Part shown: piece after piece, positions 1-12,754 of the stretch
Layout of the letters: each line of letters starts with the position of its first letter
Position numbering within the stretch: position 1 is the first letter of the stretch
Source of the DNA: RHKX01 sp963820055
GTDB taxonomy: Bacteria; Actinomycetota; Thermoleophilia; Solirubrobacterales; 70-9
Assembly (NCBI GenBank): GCA_963820055.1
Contig: CAWFYJ010000001.1
Location: forward strand, 1-64,000
DNA: 64,000 bases
Direction of reading: 5' to 3'
Translations under genes and position numbers: made by a program
Notes under the pieces: generated by a model
The model's input: the letters and a program-made list of their open reading frames with translations, nothing else
Told to the model about the DNA's origin: nothing
Databases searched by the model: none

Positions 1-347
1 TGAAGGACGCCCAGGTGACGGCGCCTTCCCACCAGGCGATGCTGCGGACGTCGATCGCGCCGGCACACCCCACCAGCGCGACGTCGGGGTGCGCTAAGGG
101 CCTCGCGAATCTTGGGGATGAAGTCCGGATCGACGATCTCCGCGTCCTGGTGGAGGATAGCCAGGGCCTCGAGGTCGTGATGATCCCTCGCCCAGTCGAG
201 CAGCATGTTGTAGCTGCGGAAGATCGAGCCTACGGCCAGCCGCGGGGATGATCTCGGTGTCGGCCTCGGCGGCGAGGTCGAATCCGGGAGCCGCGTGAGG
301 CCTTGTACGTCTCTTCACTTGGTGATCGCGCAGGCGAAAGCGAACAT
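1..347 (-). CDS. Glycosyltransferase, N-terminal part, frame-disrupted, runs off window start
   Basis: Only the first ~115 residues are in the window. Pieced across frames, the minus strand reads a start MFAFACAIT (ATG at 347), then GSIFRSYNMLLDWA, an acidic donor-site-like stretch ALAILHQDAEIVDPDF, then DVALVGCAGAIDVRSIAWWE. This order is that of a glycosyltransferase family found in actinobacterial surface-polysaccharide clusters, with sugar-nucleotide binding around the HQDAEI segment. At least two frame breaks occur (near 310 and near 100). It is divergent from the methyltransferase that follows. The family call is recognition from motif order; the sugar substrate cannot be told. Confidence 0.6.
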
Positions 348-384
348 GGGCGAGAGCAGGTTAGAGCTGCCCGGCCCTGAGAAG

Positions 385-1165
385 ATGGCGCCGATGAAGG
401 TCACCGGCGAACGCGTGGTCACCCCCGAAGGGGGCTTCAACCCGACCTGGCAGCGCCACGTCGCCGCCTACTCGCTGGCCGAGCCCGACCTGCGGCGACG
501 GGCGCGTGCTCGACCTCGGCTGCGGCGTCGGCCACAGCTACCACCTGCTCGAGCCGCGGGAGACGATCGGCGTCGACATCGACCCGGGCGCCCTCGCAGG
601 CCAGGACCGCGAGACGATCGTCGCCGACATGCGCGAGCTGCCGTTCGGCGACGGCGAGTTCGCGTCGGTGCTGTCGGTCCAGTCGCTCGAGCACGTACCC
701 GACCCGGAGCGCGTCGCTCGCCGAGGTCGCGCGGGTCCTGAGCCGCGACGGCGCCGCCGTGTTCGTCACGCCCAACCGGCTGACTTTCGGCCGGCCGGAC
801 GAGATCATCGACCCCTACCACTTCATCGAGTTCGACGCCGAGGAGCTGCGCGAGCTCTGCGCGCGCGCTTCGAGCGAGGTCGAGTCGCGGGCATCTTCGG
901 CTCCCCGCGGTACATGGAGATCTTCAACGAGGAACGGGCGACGCTCGACCGGCTGCTCCGCTTCGACCCGCTGCGCCTCCGCCGGCTGGTTCCGATGAAG
1001 GCGAAGCAGCGCCTCTACGACACGATGCTCAGCCGCTTCCGCAGGGACGACGACCCGCGGGCCGCCGGCATCGACAGCGGACGACTTCGAGCTGCGCGAC
1101 GACGACCTCGACGAAGCCCTCGACGTCTGCGCGATCTGCCGGAACCGTCCGTTCGCGTCGACTGA
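385..1165 (+). CDS. Class I SAM-dependent methyltransferase (frame-disrupted)
   Basis: Translation begins MAPMKVTGERVVTPEGGFNP. SAM-binding motif I is VLDLGCGVGHSYHLLE, followed by the acidic post-I strand TIGVDIDP, an ADMRELPFGD segment and LSVQSLEHVPDPERV, then VFVTPNRLTFGRPDE. This is the Methyltransf_11/23 fold; such proteins next to family 2 glycosyltransferases usually methylate sugars or lipid-linked intermediates. Reading frame changes near 495 (extra base in a CGGC context), 716 and 870, with similarity continuing in the new frame, so the gene looks intact apart from indels. The stop near 1165 is uncertain because the last frame is unclear. The next methyltransferase starts within a few bases. 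Confidence 0.7.
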
Positions 1166-2070
1166 AGCCGGCCGCCACGGCCTGCGTCTGGTGCGGCGCG
1201 CCGCTCGACGACGGGCCGGCGCGCCTCGGCCGGCCGATCTGCGGCGGCTGCGGCGCCGCGACCACCGATCCGATGCCCGACCAGGCCGCGCTCGACGCGG
1301 CCTACGGCGACTGGTACTGGCCCGAGGACGGAGCGGCGGTTCAGCTTCGTCGGCGACGCGATCCTCGGCCGCACCCGCGGCCTGCTCGCCGGCGCAATCG
1401 ACGAGATCGCCCCGCCCGGACCGATCCTCGACGTGGGCGCCGGCGAAGGAACCCTGATCGACGCGCTCGAACGAGCGCGGCCGCGACGGCGACCGGGCTC
1501 GAGCGCGAATCCGAGGCATCCCGACTTCCGGACCGCCGATCGAGGAGGTCGAGGGCGAAGGCAGTCGGCGGCGGTGGTCTTCTGGCATTCGCTCGAGCAC
1601 CTCCGCGACCCCGGGCGGCGGTCCTCGAAGCGGCCCGCCTGCTGATGCCCGGCGGCGTGCTGGTCGTCGCCGTGCCCGAACAACGGCAGCCTGCAGGCCG
1701 CGGCGTTCGGCGACGACTGGCTGCACCTCGACCTGCCCCGCCACCTCGTCCACCTCTCCACCGGGAGCCCTGACCGCCGGGCTCGAGCGAGAGCGGCTTC
1801 CGGATCGAGCAGGTCTCCGACCTGCGCGGCCGGCCAGATCGTGATCGGCTGGCTCGACGGCCTCGTCGGCGTAGCTGCCCGGGCGACCTCGACCTCTACC
1901 AGTCGCTGCGCCGGCCGAGGCGCGCAGGATCGAAATCGAGCCCGGCGAGGCGCGGCTGTCGCGATCGCCGCCGGCGTGGTTCTGTTCCCGGTGGCGCGTC
2001 GCGTGCGCCGTCGCCGAGATCGCTGCTGCGGCGCGGCGGAACCGTCTACGTGGAGGCCCGAATTGTCTGA
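1162..2070 (+). CDS. Zinc-ribbon class I SAM methyltransferase (frame-disrupted)
   Basis: The N-terminus carries a CxxC pair and a second CxxC (CVWCGAPL, then ICGGCGAATT), likely a zinc knuckle. It is followed by AYGDWYWPEDG, SAM motif I ILDVGAGEGTLIDALE, then VVFWHSLEHLRDPGAAVLEA and LLMPGGVLVVAVPN. This matches the zinc-ribbon plus Methyltransf_23 arrangement seen in polysaccharide clusters. The C-terminus ends GTVYVEARIV at 2070. Frames switch at least five times (about 1332, 1475, 1530, 1677, 1850). The next glycosyltransferase probably overlaps its end. Start is inferred from the MKPATACVWCG context, where stop and start seem to overlap. Confidence 0.6.
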
Positions 2071-2830
2071 CCTGAGACCGAGAAACTCGAGCCGAAGGTG
2101 ATCGTCGTGATGCCGGCCCGGCAGGCCGCTGCGACGCTCGGCAGACCGTCGCCGAGATCCCCTGGAGACGTCGACGAGATCATCCTGGTCGACGACTCCT
2201 CGACCGACGAGACCGTCGAGCTGGCCCGCGAGCTGCCGCTGACGTCATCTGGCATCCGCACCAGGTCGGCTACGGCGGCAACCAGAAGACCTGTTACCTC
2301 GAGGCGCTCCGCCGCGGCGCCGACGTCGTCGTGATGCTCCACCCCGACGGCCAGTACGAGCCGGGCCTGATCCCCGACATGGTCGAGCCGATCGTCAACG
2401 GCGAGGCCGACCTCGTCCTCGGCTCCCGGCTGGCGGTCCCCGGCTGGGCGATCGATGCCGGCATGCCGCGGTGGAAGTTCGTCGCCAACCGCTTCCTGAC
2501 GACCATCGAGAACCGGATCATGGGAACGCAACCTGACCGAGGCCCACACCGGCTACCGCGCCTACTCGCGCGAACTGCTGCTGGAGTGCCGTTCCTCCGG
2601 AACTCCCTCGACTTCGTCTTCGACTCCGAGCTGCTCAACCAGGCGCCGAGCTTCGGACTTCCGCATCGACGAGGTGCCGGCCCGCTGCCGCTACTTCGAC
2701 GACATGTCATCGGTCGGCTTCGAGACCGGCGTCGTCTACGGCCTGAAGACCTCTGGGCCGGGTTTCCGCCTGATCCTGCACCGCAACGGGATCCTGCAAG
2801 TCCCGCAAGTACGTCGCCAAACTGAGCTGA
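2064..2830 (+). CDS. Family 2 glycosyltransferase, DPM1/DPG-synthase-like (frame-disrupted)
   Basis: A GT-A fold enzyme: VIVVMPARQAAATL at the N-terminus, EIILVDDSSTDETVELA (nucleotide-sugar binding), HPHQVGYGGNQKTCYLEA, and a donor-site acidic motif in VMLHPDGQYEPGLI, followed by LVLGSRL and ENRIMG. These features match polyprenyl-phosphate glycosyltransferases. The C-terminus ends GILQSRKYVAKLS. Frame breaks fall near 2135, 2240, 2528, 2650, 2750 and 2798. Start may be TTG at 2064 or GTG at 2098. It completes a methyltransferase-methyltransferase-glycosyltransferase run on the plus strand and converges on the membrane protein gene beyond it. Confidence 0.7.
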
Positions 2831-2834
2831 GCGC

Positions 2835-5127
2835 TGCTTGAGCCGCACGACCGTCAGGCCGGACGGGCTCGTGGCCGACCTTCTTCAACTTGTAGTTCTC
2901 GGCGATCTGGCTGAAGGATCCTTCGCTGGACGAGTTCGATCGGAGTCGCGCAGCCCGGTGAGCTCGGGGACGTCTCCGGGTTCTTCACGGCGTAGGCGAA
3001 GGTCTCGAGCGCGTCGCGGTCGAGCAGCATCAGGTCGCCGGCCTCGAGCTGTCCGGCGTCTTCGTCGATGGTTTCCTCGTGCGGACCGAAGACCCAGCTC
3101 ATCTCCTTGGCGTCGGTGATCCCCAGCGAGTTCGGCTTGTCGGTGCCGGTCACGATCTCGACGTCCAGGTCGGGCTTGGTGATCACCGCGATCTCGTCCT
3201 GGTCGGCCATGTACTCGTCGACCAGCCGCTCGCCGTCGGCCGCCCCGGCCGTGAACTCCGGCGGGTTCCAGAGCCGGTCGAAGCCGCTCGAAAGGGACGG
3301 GCCACCCGGCACGACATAGGCGAGCAGCGAATCCTCGGACCGATGTGCCGGCGGACGGCCAGGCGACGCTGACCATCAGCGCGGCGAAGACACAGGCGGC
3401 ACCGAGCGCGGCGCCGCGCGAAACGCAGCGGACACGCCCTGCTGCTCGAGCAGCAGCGCCAGCCAGATCGTGACGGCCAGCAGGGCGGGCAGGCGACACA
3501 TACGGCAGGACGTGGTCGAGGGACCGGTTGTCGTAGTAGCTGAAGAGCGCGATGCCGTAGGCCGTGACCCGGCCAGGGCGACGATCGCCGGCCGGCGGCC
3601 GCGGCGAAGTCGGGCAGCCTCGTGACCAGCCCGTAGAGCCCGATGACCGAAGCCATGTAGACCGCCGCGACCGCGAAGCCGCGTGACCAGGGCGGAAGTC
3701 GTAGGTCAGGTCGCCGATGTCCCCGGCGAGGAAGTCCCGGAGGTAGCTCAGGTAGAGGCCCCAGTCCGGCAGCGAGCCGTAGGCGATGAGGGTGATCAGG
3801 GCGAAGACGACCTGGACGGCCACCCAGGCGGCGACCATGTAGAGCGCCCCGGACCAGCCAGCGCAGGCGCCTGCCGGCGGCTTCCTTCCAGGCGACCTGG
3901 ATCAGGACGATGCCGAGGTACGAGAACGTCATGTAGAGGAACGCCTCGAGCGCCCAGATCGAAGAGAGGCCGACGATGAAGAGTGCCAGCAGCCTTGCCG
4001 GCTTCGAGATCCGGGCCAGCGGAAAGCGGCGACGGCGGCGCGATCACCAGGATCGGGAGGCCGAACCGCAGAGCGCCGTGCTGGAGCAGGCCGCCGATCG
4101 GGTAGGTGCGGCCGAAGATCAGGGCGACGACCGCGACAGCCATCGCGCGAAGGCGAGCCGCCGCGGACACCGGCCATGCGGAGGATGCCGAAACCGATCG
4201 CGAAGACGACGCCCTCGAGGAAGCCGTCGATGAAGCCGAGCGTGCCGTTGCCGATCGGGATGAAATTCGAAGAGGCCGGCGAGCAGGTAGATCGGCGCGA
4301 TGCCGTACTGGGACACCGTGTCGACGAGCATCGCGCCGCCGCCCTGCACCTGGCTGGCCGGGCCCGAGCCAGAGGTCCTGGTGGAACTGGATGATGTAGG
4401 TGACGAAGGGGCGCCGGCCGGTGCCGATCGCTCGGGCCGGAGGATGATCAGGTCGGGGACGGCGAGCAGGACGAGGAGGACGAAGACGACGTCGACCGCG
4501 AGCGCCCCAGCGACCGGACCCGGGATCCGCACCCGCCCGTAGGCGAACGACGCCGGCCGAGCGACCACCGCCGCGATCAGGAGGGCGCCGGCAGGTCACG
4601 TGCCCGAAGCGGGTGAAGGCAGCCATCGCGATGACGAGCAGCCCGGCGGCGATCCACCAGAGCGTTCGGCGTGGGCCGCCCGGCTGAGCAGCCGGCCAGG
4701 ACGGAGTCCGCGGCGGCGAGGAAGCGGCCATGGCGATGCCAGCGCCCCCAGAGCAGGCCGTGCCGCCAGCATGCCGTCGAGTCCGTCGCCCCAGGGCAGG
4801 CCGTCGCCGACCCGGACGGCGATGAACGCCGCCGCGAGCAGGACGTCCAGGATCGCGGTGAGCACGGAAAGGCCTTGCCGTTCGGTCCGGCCGGACGGCG
4901 ATCCGGTCGGCGAGCGGGGGCCCAACCACAGCCAGAAGGGCAGGATGATCGCGAACGAGAAGAGGTAGATGAACGACTCGGCGTTCTGCTGTGCTGGGCC
5001 AGGCACCGGCGCCGGTAGGTGAGGTCTCAGGACCACCGCGGCAGGCATGATCGAGCCCGCGACCAGGCAGAATCGGCCGCGAGCACTCCGAAAGGAGCGT
5101 CCGAGCGCGGCGGCGTCGGCGCCATTC
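2835..5127 (-). CDS. Large multi-pass membrane protein with C-terminal soluble domain (frame-disrupted)
   Basis: Assembled across many frames, this is a protein of about 750 residues. It has numerous hydrophobic segments (for example FIYLFSFAIILPFWLWLG, ALAVDVVFVLLVLLAVPDL, VAVQVVFALITLIAYG, FAVAAVYMASVIGLYGL) and a C-terminal soluble portion beginning near LLAYVVPGGPSLSSGFDRL. That portion contains ITKPDLDVEIVTGTDKPNS and FAYAVKNPETSP. The layout resembles GT-C glycosyltransferase-like or polymer-assembly membrane proteins of actinobacteria, but no catalytic motif is evident, so function is unassigned. Start is taken at the MAPTPPRSDA methionine; the true 3' end is uncertain by a few codons. 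At least ten frame changes are present. Confidence 0.5.
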
Positions 5128-5198
5128 GACGCGCGGGGGATCGCGGCCTCTGTCCCCGCGCGCGTGGGTCAGACGTCGGCCCAGCGCTCTGTCGATCG

Positions 5199-6470
5199 AT
5201 GCACTCCCCATCAGGACAGGGACAGACCCGGAGGACGGGGGTACGAGCAGATCAGGGCCAAGGCGGTCCTGCCGCCACCGCGGGGCACCGCGCTTTCCCC
5301 TGCTCGACTCGCTCCGCGGGCTCGCCGCGATCTCGGTGATGCTGGTCCACGTCGGCATCTTCACCGGCGGTTTCGCCCCCTGGTACAAGCAGCTCTTCGC
5401 CCAGCTCGACATCGGCGTGCCGTTCTTCTTCCTGCTCTCCGGCTTCCTGCTCTACCGCCCGATGCTCGCAGCCCGGCGCGAGGATTGCCGAGGCAGGCGC
5501 TCCGGCTACGCCCGCAACCGGTTCGTCCGCATCATGCCCGCCTACTGGGTGGTGCTGACCGTGGCGGCGATCGTGCCCGGGATTGCGGGGCCTTCACCGA
5601 CAACTGGTGGGTCTACTACGGCCTGCTCCAGAGCTTCCCGGTCTACACGCCGAGGGCGTCTGCGCCGTCGACCCGTTCCGGTGCGGGCTTCCCGTCGCCT
5701 GGAGCCTCGGCGATCGAGGTCCTGTTCTACATGCTGCTGCCTTTCTTCGTATCGGCGATGGCCTGGCTGTCCAATCGCTGGCAGCGGCCACTGGATCGTC
5801 CCGGAGCTCGCCGTCGCCGGCCTGCTGTCGGCGCGTCTCGCTCTTCATCCAGAGCTCGGTCCCGCACACCGACCTCCAGCAGGTCCTCTTCTTCTCGCCG
5901 ATCGGCCGCGGCTGGTGGTTCGCGCTCGGCATGGGGCTGGCGGTCGCCTCGGTCTGGGCCCAGCGAGCGGCCGCGCGAACCGGCGGCCGTCGGTTCGTCG
6001 GCACGCCGGCCGCTGGTGCCGCTGCTCGCCGCCGGCGCTCATCTACCTGCGGCATCTCGCTGATCTGCTCGACCCCGTCTCCCGCCGCGGCGTTCCCGAT
6101 CGCGACATGAGCGACTACCTGCCGCAGTTCATCGCTTCGGCATGATCGCGCTGCTCGTCGTGCTGCCGGCGATCTTCGGAGCCGGCCGCAGGGGCATCGT
6201 CCGGCGCATCCTCGAGCACCCGACCCCGTCTGGCTCGGGCTGATCTCCTACGGGATCTTCCTCTGGCAGTTCCCGGTCCTGATCGTCCTCCTCGACGCCG
6301 GCGCCGCGGACTGGTGGCCGGCGATGCAGTTCCCGCTCGTCGTCGTCTGCACGTTCGCCGGGACCACCGCCTGTGCGGCGGCCAGCTACTACGCGCTCGA
6401 GCGCCCGTTGATGCGGCGCAGCCGGCGGTCGTCGGCGGCCCCCCCGCCACCGAAGCCCGCGACCTCTTAG
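5199..6470 (+). CDS. Acyltransferase family 3 membrane protein (OafA/YrhL-like, frame-disrupted)
   Basis: The hallmark N-terminus is clear: PLLDSLRGLAAISVMLVHVG, then IGVPFFFLLSGFLLYRPML, YARNRFVRIMPAYWVVL and VAWSLAIEVLFYMLLPFF. Near the C-terminus are ISYGIFLWQFPVLIVLLDAG and AAASYYALERPLMRR. These are the conserved blocks of acyltransferase-3 (about 10 TM helices), which O-acylate sugars of surface polysaccharides or glycolipids at the membrane. Length after frame repair is about 420 residues, normal for the family. Frame breaks lie near 5292, 5480, 5583, 5665, 5710, 5790, 5845, 5985 and 6140-6230. Neighbouring glycosyltransferases and methyltransferases support a surface-glycan role. It lies 14 bases upstream of the carboxylase gene. 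Confidence 0.8.
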
Positions 6471-6483
6471 ACTGCCGCGCCGG

Positions 6484-8051
<1,568 letters not shown>

Positions 8052-9245
8052 CGCGAAGCTCGGCGCGGCATCACGGCACAGTCCGATCCGGCGGAGGCCC
8101 CCAATCTCGATCTCCGGACTAATACTTGCTGTTGCCGGAGTAGTGCTGAACACCGCGCCGGCGGATACAACAGCTGCCGTCCTACAGACTCGCGATCACC
8201 TCGGGTCGCAAGGAAGTCCGGCGATCGTCCGGCCGGAGCGGCTCGCATCGAAGACTGAAGGAGCAATCGACTCGCGGACGCCGTTCAAGAGGGCGTCGAC
8301 ATCAACCCAGGCGACGGCGATCCGGAACCGGACGCCCTCTTCTAATCTTCCATCAGGGGAAGGAAGCCCCTGACTCGCGGAGTCAACTGTCTCGATCTAG
8401 AAGATCAACGCCCCGGTCGCCCTCCCCAGATCGCAGGGCGCCCCCCCTGGTCGACCCGGACTCGATGGTCTCCTGGAGCGCCCGGACTCTCGGTGCTCCC
8501 TCTCCCCCACCCCCCCCCCCGCGTGTTCCACGCGGGCGGATTCGTCCTCCTGCGACGGACTCGATAGCACCCGCCTGCGGGCTTGCTTCGGCGGCCGGGT
8601 TTGACGTCGAAGTCGAGGACTTCCCGCCGCGAATCTAGCGGCTGCGGTGTCGAATCGGCCCGCGATGCGTCAATGGCGCAGACGCTCCGGTCAACAGGTC
8701 TACGCCGACGGCGAATCCGTCGGGGGGACGCTGGCGGCTCTGATCGCCGATCGTCGGGTGGTCGACCCCCTGCGGCCGCGACGTAGTAGCTGACCGAACT
8801 CGTTGAGCAATAGGCCCCACCCCCGACCCCGCGCTTTACACCGAAGGATCTGGTCTGACGGAAGGGACCGTCGCTCCCCCCTCCCTCCACTTCTCCCCCT
8901 CATCCTCCCCCCCCCGCGTCTCGCCCGCCGCCGGCAACACCGCGGCAGCCCGGAACTCGCCGTGACCCCTGCCGAGCCCTCCCCCCACCCCCTCCCGACC
9001 CCCCTACCCCCCCCCCCCCCCCCCATGACGACGCATACTTGAACCGACCCACCAGGCGTCGGCTCGACGCGAAGAAGACGAGCGCGGCCGCCCGCGCCCC
9101 GGCGCCTCCCCCGCCACGGCTGTGAAAGTTCCGGGCGAAGACATCGGCGATGCGCGACCCGGCGACGAACGAGGGAATGTTGCAAAGGCCCTTCGGATGG
9201 CTCGCCCGTCAGGATCGGAACGCGGCCGCTCATTATCTCCTCGCG
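8052..9245. other. Low-quality stretch without a firm gene; abnormal poly-C tracts
   Basis: About 1.2 kb with no confident complete gene. From 8500 on there are repeated long C tracts (8509-8520, 8907-8917, an almost unbroken run near 9006-9024, and 9270-9290 just outside), separated by short T or A interruptions. This is unlike the rest of the window, which is GC-rich but has few homopolymers above 6. Fragments that look like protein occur: plus strand about 8590-8794 (GFDVEVEDFPPR, then VYADGESVGGTLAALIADRR, faintly glutaredoxin-like) and minus strand about 9030-9240 (next entry). Between 8052 and 8500 I see nothing recognisable. Confidence 0.5.
9030..9240 (-). pseudogene. Coding remnant of unknown protein, interrupted by poly-C
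   Basis: On the minus strand, one frame reads CNIPSFVAGSRIADVFARNF followed by SRRLVGRFKYASS, which has real-protein composition (balanced hydrophobic and charged residues, biased codons). It is preceded by a weak start context near 9236 (MSGRVPIL in another frame). The reading disappears into the poly-C block at 9005-9025. It lies directly downstream of the epimerase gene on the same strand, so it could be the next gene of that operon. I do not recognise the family. Confidence refers to there being coding sequence, not to its function. Confidence 0.3.
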
Positions 9246-9289
9246 CCCGGACCCAACCCCCTTCCCCCCTCCCCCCCCCCTCCCTCTCT

Positions 9290-10150
9290 CCTCCTTCAGG
9301 TCGGCTATGCGCGGTGGCCGGAAGCCCAGGTCCGCGGCCGCGGCAGGCGTCGGCGACGGCTTCAGCGCGCGGAGGCGGGCGGGCTGATCGGGGTAGATCG
9401 GCAGGGGCAGGAGCGCCAGGCCCGGGCGGCGAGCGCGACCGCACGGACGGGAGGCCGACGATTCGCGAGCGCCGTCCCCGCCGGACCGAGGCGGTCGGCG
9501 CAGAGCTCGGCGAACTCGCGGACCGTCATCCGGCCCGCCGAGGACGTAGGTGCCGCCGACCGCCGATGGCGACGACCGCGGCCGCGACGCCGCCGCGACG
9601 TCGTCGAGTGCACGGGGCAGATCCGGTCGGGCCAGCGCCGACGACCGGGATCGCCGCGCCGCGCCGCGCCCGGTCGGCGATGTCGTCGACCCCTCCCCTC
9701 CGCCGCGCCGAAGACCTCGGCCGGGCGCAGGACCACGCCGGCGAGGTCGGACGACCGACGATCGCTCTCCGGCCAACTTGGTCTCGCCGTAGGCGCCGGC
9801 GCCGGGAACGGCGACCCGGCTGCTCACGAAAACGAACCGACCGGCGCCGGCGCGCGGCGGCCTGGACGAGGCGCGTGTTCCGTCGCGATTGACCGGGTCG
9901 TAGCGCTCGCGGCGTCGGGCGTGGGTCACGGCGGCCATGTGGAGGACGACGTCGATCCCGGCGGCCGCCCTATGAAGGCTCGGTTCGTCGATCAGTCGCC
10001 CGGGCCTGCTCGTCGGCGGCCGGGACCGGGCGTTAATGGACGAGCGCGCGGACGCGCCAGCCGAGATCCCGCAGGCCGGGATCGATGCGGGCACCGAGCC
10101 CGCCCGCCCCCCGTCACCAGGACCGTCCGGCGGCCCCCGGGAGCCGCGCG
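9290..10150 (-). CDS. NAD(P)-dependent epimerase/dehydratase, extended SDR (frame-disrupted)
   Basis: Frame-repaired sequence starts with a Rossmann motif TVLVTGGGG-LGARI, then IDVVLHMAAVTHARRRERYD, a catalytic-type segment FVFVSSRVAVPGAGAYGETK (Ser and YxxxK), VLRPAEVFGA, HLDDVAAA, and GGTYVLGGPDDRMTVREFAE. This is the order of extended SDR sugar-nucleotide epimerases or dehydratases. About 285 residues, slightly short for the family. Frame changes occur every 50-150 bases. It follows the glycosyltransferase at 10152-10894 with an overlapping stop/start, suggesting co-transcription and a role in glycan precursor or sugar modification. Confidence 0.6.
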
Positions 10151-10151
10151 C

Positions 10152-10894
10152 TCAGCGTCCAAATCGCCGGGCGAACATGTTGCGGACGAACTCGGCGACG
10201 GTCTTCCAGCCGACGAACGAGGCCCGATTGTCGTTCTCCTCGAAGCGGACCGGGAACTCCTCCAGGCGGAGGCCAAGCGCCGTGCCTCGAGGACGATCTC
10301 GGCGTCGATGAACCAGTCGTCGGCATGGAAGTCCATCCGATCGAGGGCGGTTCGGGTCATCCCCTTCGGCTTGCCGTTCACGTCCCAGATCCCGCGCGCC
10401 CCGAACATCAGCGCGAAGGCGACGTTGTAGACGAGCGAGTGATGGCCCGGGACGAACCATCGGCGCGCGACGAGCGACGGCCCTTTACGACGTCGGCGCC
10501 CGAGCTCGAGCGCAGCTCGCAGGCACGAAGGACGTCGTGGGTGGGGTTCTGGCCGTCGCCGTCGATGACGACCGGAAGTCACCGGCGGCGGCGTCGAGCC
10601 CACTGCGCATGTCCCAACCCATCGCGCCGCGCTTCGGCTCCGCGGCCACGAGGACGTCTCGTGGGCGGCCGCGAACCCTCGGCAACCGCCGGCGTGCGGT
10701 CGGGACAGTCGCCGTCGAAGTTGGCGACGAGGACCAGCTCGAAGGCGATGCCGGACTCGGTCAGATCGGAGTGGAGTCGCTCGGCGAGCGGGGCGAGTGC
10801 CTCATCGGCCCGATAACCCAGAACGATCGCCGACAGCGCGGGAACCGAGCGACCCCGCCTCCTCCCCGCCGGGAGCTCGATCGTCCGTTGCCAT
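10152..10894 (-). CDS. Family 2 glycosyltransferase (frame-disrupted)
   Basis: Start ATG at 10894 (MATDDRAPGG). Key segments: SAIVLGYRADEALAPLAERL, ELVLVANFDGD, MGWDMRSGLDAAAGD, VVIDGDGQNP (DxD-like donor motif), ADVVKGRRSSRADGWFR, and DIWDVNGKPKGMTR-like, DDWFIDAEIVLEARRLGLRL, then EFPVRFEENDNRASFVG near the C-terminus. This matches polyprenol-phosphate glucose/mannose synthase-like GT2 enzymes. About 245 residues. Breaks near 10265, 10490, 10545, 10690 and 10840. The stop overlaps the start of the epimerase gene. Confidence 0.7.
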
Positions 10895-10987
10895 GCGGCG
10901 ATGTTATTTCAGCCGGCGAGCCGAATCCCCGCATAGACTGCCCGCCGCCTTGCCCGAGCGCGTCAAACGTTCACTGTCGTCGGTCGC

Positions 10988-12751
10988 GTGCCGGCAGAAC
11001 CCGATCCGCGAGGCGCGTGGCTCGTCCTCGCCGCCGCGATGTCGGCGCCACGGTGCTCGTCCTCGGCTGGGCCGGCGACCGGACCTTCGCGATCGACGAG
11101 TGGGACTTCCTGACCCAGCGCGGCGAATGGACGGTCGACAACCTCTTCCGGCCGACGAACGGCCACCTGCGTCGCCTTGCCGCGATTTCCTCTACAAGGG
11201 GATCCTGTCGCATTCGGGGCGGAGTCCCACCTGCCGCTGACCCTCTTCACGATCGCGCTGCAGTGCCTCGTCGCGGGATGGTCTACGCGTCGCTGCTCCG
11301 TCGGCTCGGCTCCTGGGTCGCGCTGCTCCCGGCTCTGTTCATCCTCTTCTACGGGGCCGGCTGGGAGGTCCTGATCAACACGGCCGGCGATGCAGAACCA
11401 GATCGCGACCGCGGCGGGCTCGGGGATGTTGCTGGCGCTCGATCGCGGCGACCGGCGCGGCGACATCGCGGCATGGCTCCTGCTCGCGGTGTCGCTGGCC
11501 TCGTTCTCGCGTCGGACTCGCCTTCGCCGTCGGCTGCCGCGGTGCGGATCGTCGTCGAGCGCGGATCGGCGGCCGGAGCCTCCGGCGGCTTGCGATCGTC
11601 GCCGCTGCCGGTCGCGCTCTACGCGGTCTGGTTCGTCTGGGCGCCGCAAGTTCGACCAGGGGACAACGTCTCCGCCTACAGCGTCGGATCGATGGCGTCA
11701 GGTGTCTTCGACCAGGTCAACGCCGGGCTCGCCGGGATCACCGGCCTCTTCCGCGTCACCGGTGCGCCGAGCATCGGCGACGCGCTGAGCATCGACGTCT
11801 CGCGGACCTCGGCGCTCGTCTTCCTGCTCGCCGCCGCGGTCGCGCTGGCGGATCGCTCGCGGGCCGCGCTCAGTCCCCGGCCGCCTGGGCGGCCCTCGGG
11901 ACGCTCGGCGCCTACCTGGTGCTCGTCGCCGTCGGCCTGCGATGAGCTCCGCTCCCCGACGGCAAGCCGTTACGCGTACATGTTCACCGTGCTGCTGCTG
12001 GTCGCCGGCGCCGAGCTGCTCGCCGGGCTCCGGATCGCGCGGATCTGGGTCTACGCGGCGGCGGCTGGGCTCGCCGTGTCACTCCTCGCCAACGTCGCCG
12101 AGATCCGGACCGCGGGGCAGTTCTTCGAGCAGGAGTCGGAGTACAACCGCGCCGAGCTCGGCGCACTCGAGCTGGCCCGCCCCGTCGTCGCCCCGGCGTT
12201 CGTCCCCGAGTCGGGCGACGGCTTCGGCGTGCTGCCCTTCAAGGACCTCGGCTTCCCCGCCCGGGCATTACTTCGAAGCGGTCGACCGGTTCGGTTCCCC
12301 GGCCTACACGGCCCGATGAGATCCTCGCCGCGCCGGCGGTACGCGCGGGCGGCCGCCGACAGGATCCTCGTCCAGGCGCCGTCGGGCTCACGGTCGGCTG
12401 CTCCCGGCAAGCCCGACCCGACGGCGGCCGCCGCTCGCGCTGCCGGCGACTCTGAACGGCGAGGCCCGCGAAGGTGTCGCGTGCTCCAGCGTCCGCCTGC
12501 GACCCGGGCGGCCCGTGGTACTGCCGCGTTCGAGTCGCCGCCGGGAGGGATGCGCCTACGAGCGGCGACGCCGCTCCGCTCGGCGTCACCGTCGGACGGT
12601 TCTGCGCCCACCCGGTCCGATCAGCCGGCGGCGGCGCCGGCCGCGGGGACGTCAGCCTCCCGGCCGACGAATCCGCCCAGCCCTGGCGATCGCCTTCCAG
12701 CTGACAGGGACCGTGCGGTTCTGCCCGCTCGCCCCAGCGCCGGCCCGCTAG
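10988..12751 (+). CDS. Multi-pass membrane protein with C-terminal extracytoplasmic domain (frame-disrupted)
   Basis: Start is the GTG giving MPAEPDPRGAWLVLAAAMS. There are many TM segments (WVALLPALFILFYGAGW, IAAWLLLAVSLASFSVGLAF, VFLLAAAVAL, YMFTVLLLVAGAELLAGL, VYAAAAGLAVSLLANVA). An early conserved-looking stretch is TFAIDEWDFLTQRGEWTVDN, reminiscent of the acidic first loop of GT-C glycosyltransferases. The last ~180 residues are soluble and end RIAFQLTGTVRFCPLAPAPAR. Function unknown; a glycan-polymer role fits the neighbours. It diverges from the glycosyltransferase at 10894. At least ten frame changes, densest in the C-terminal third. Confidence 0.55.
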
Positions 12752-12754
12752 AGC

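Noticed and set aside
8590..8794. Glutaredoxin-like gene on the plus strand
   Set aside because: Only two short resembling pieces in different frames, no CxxC motif recovered, and the area is of poor quality.
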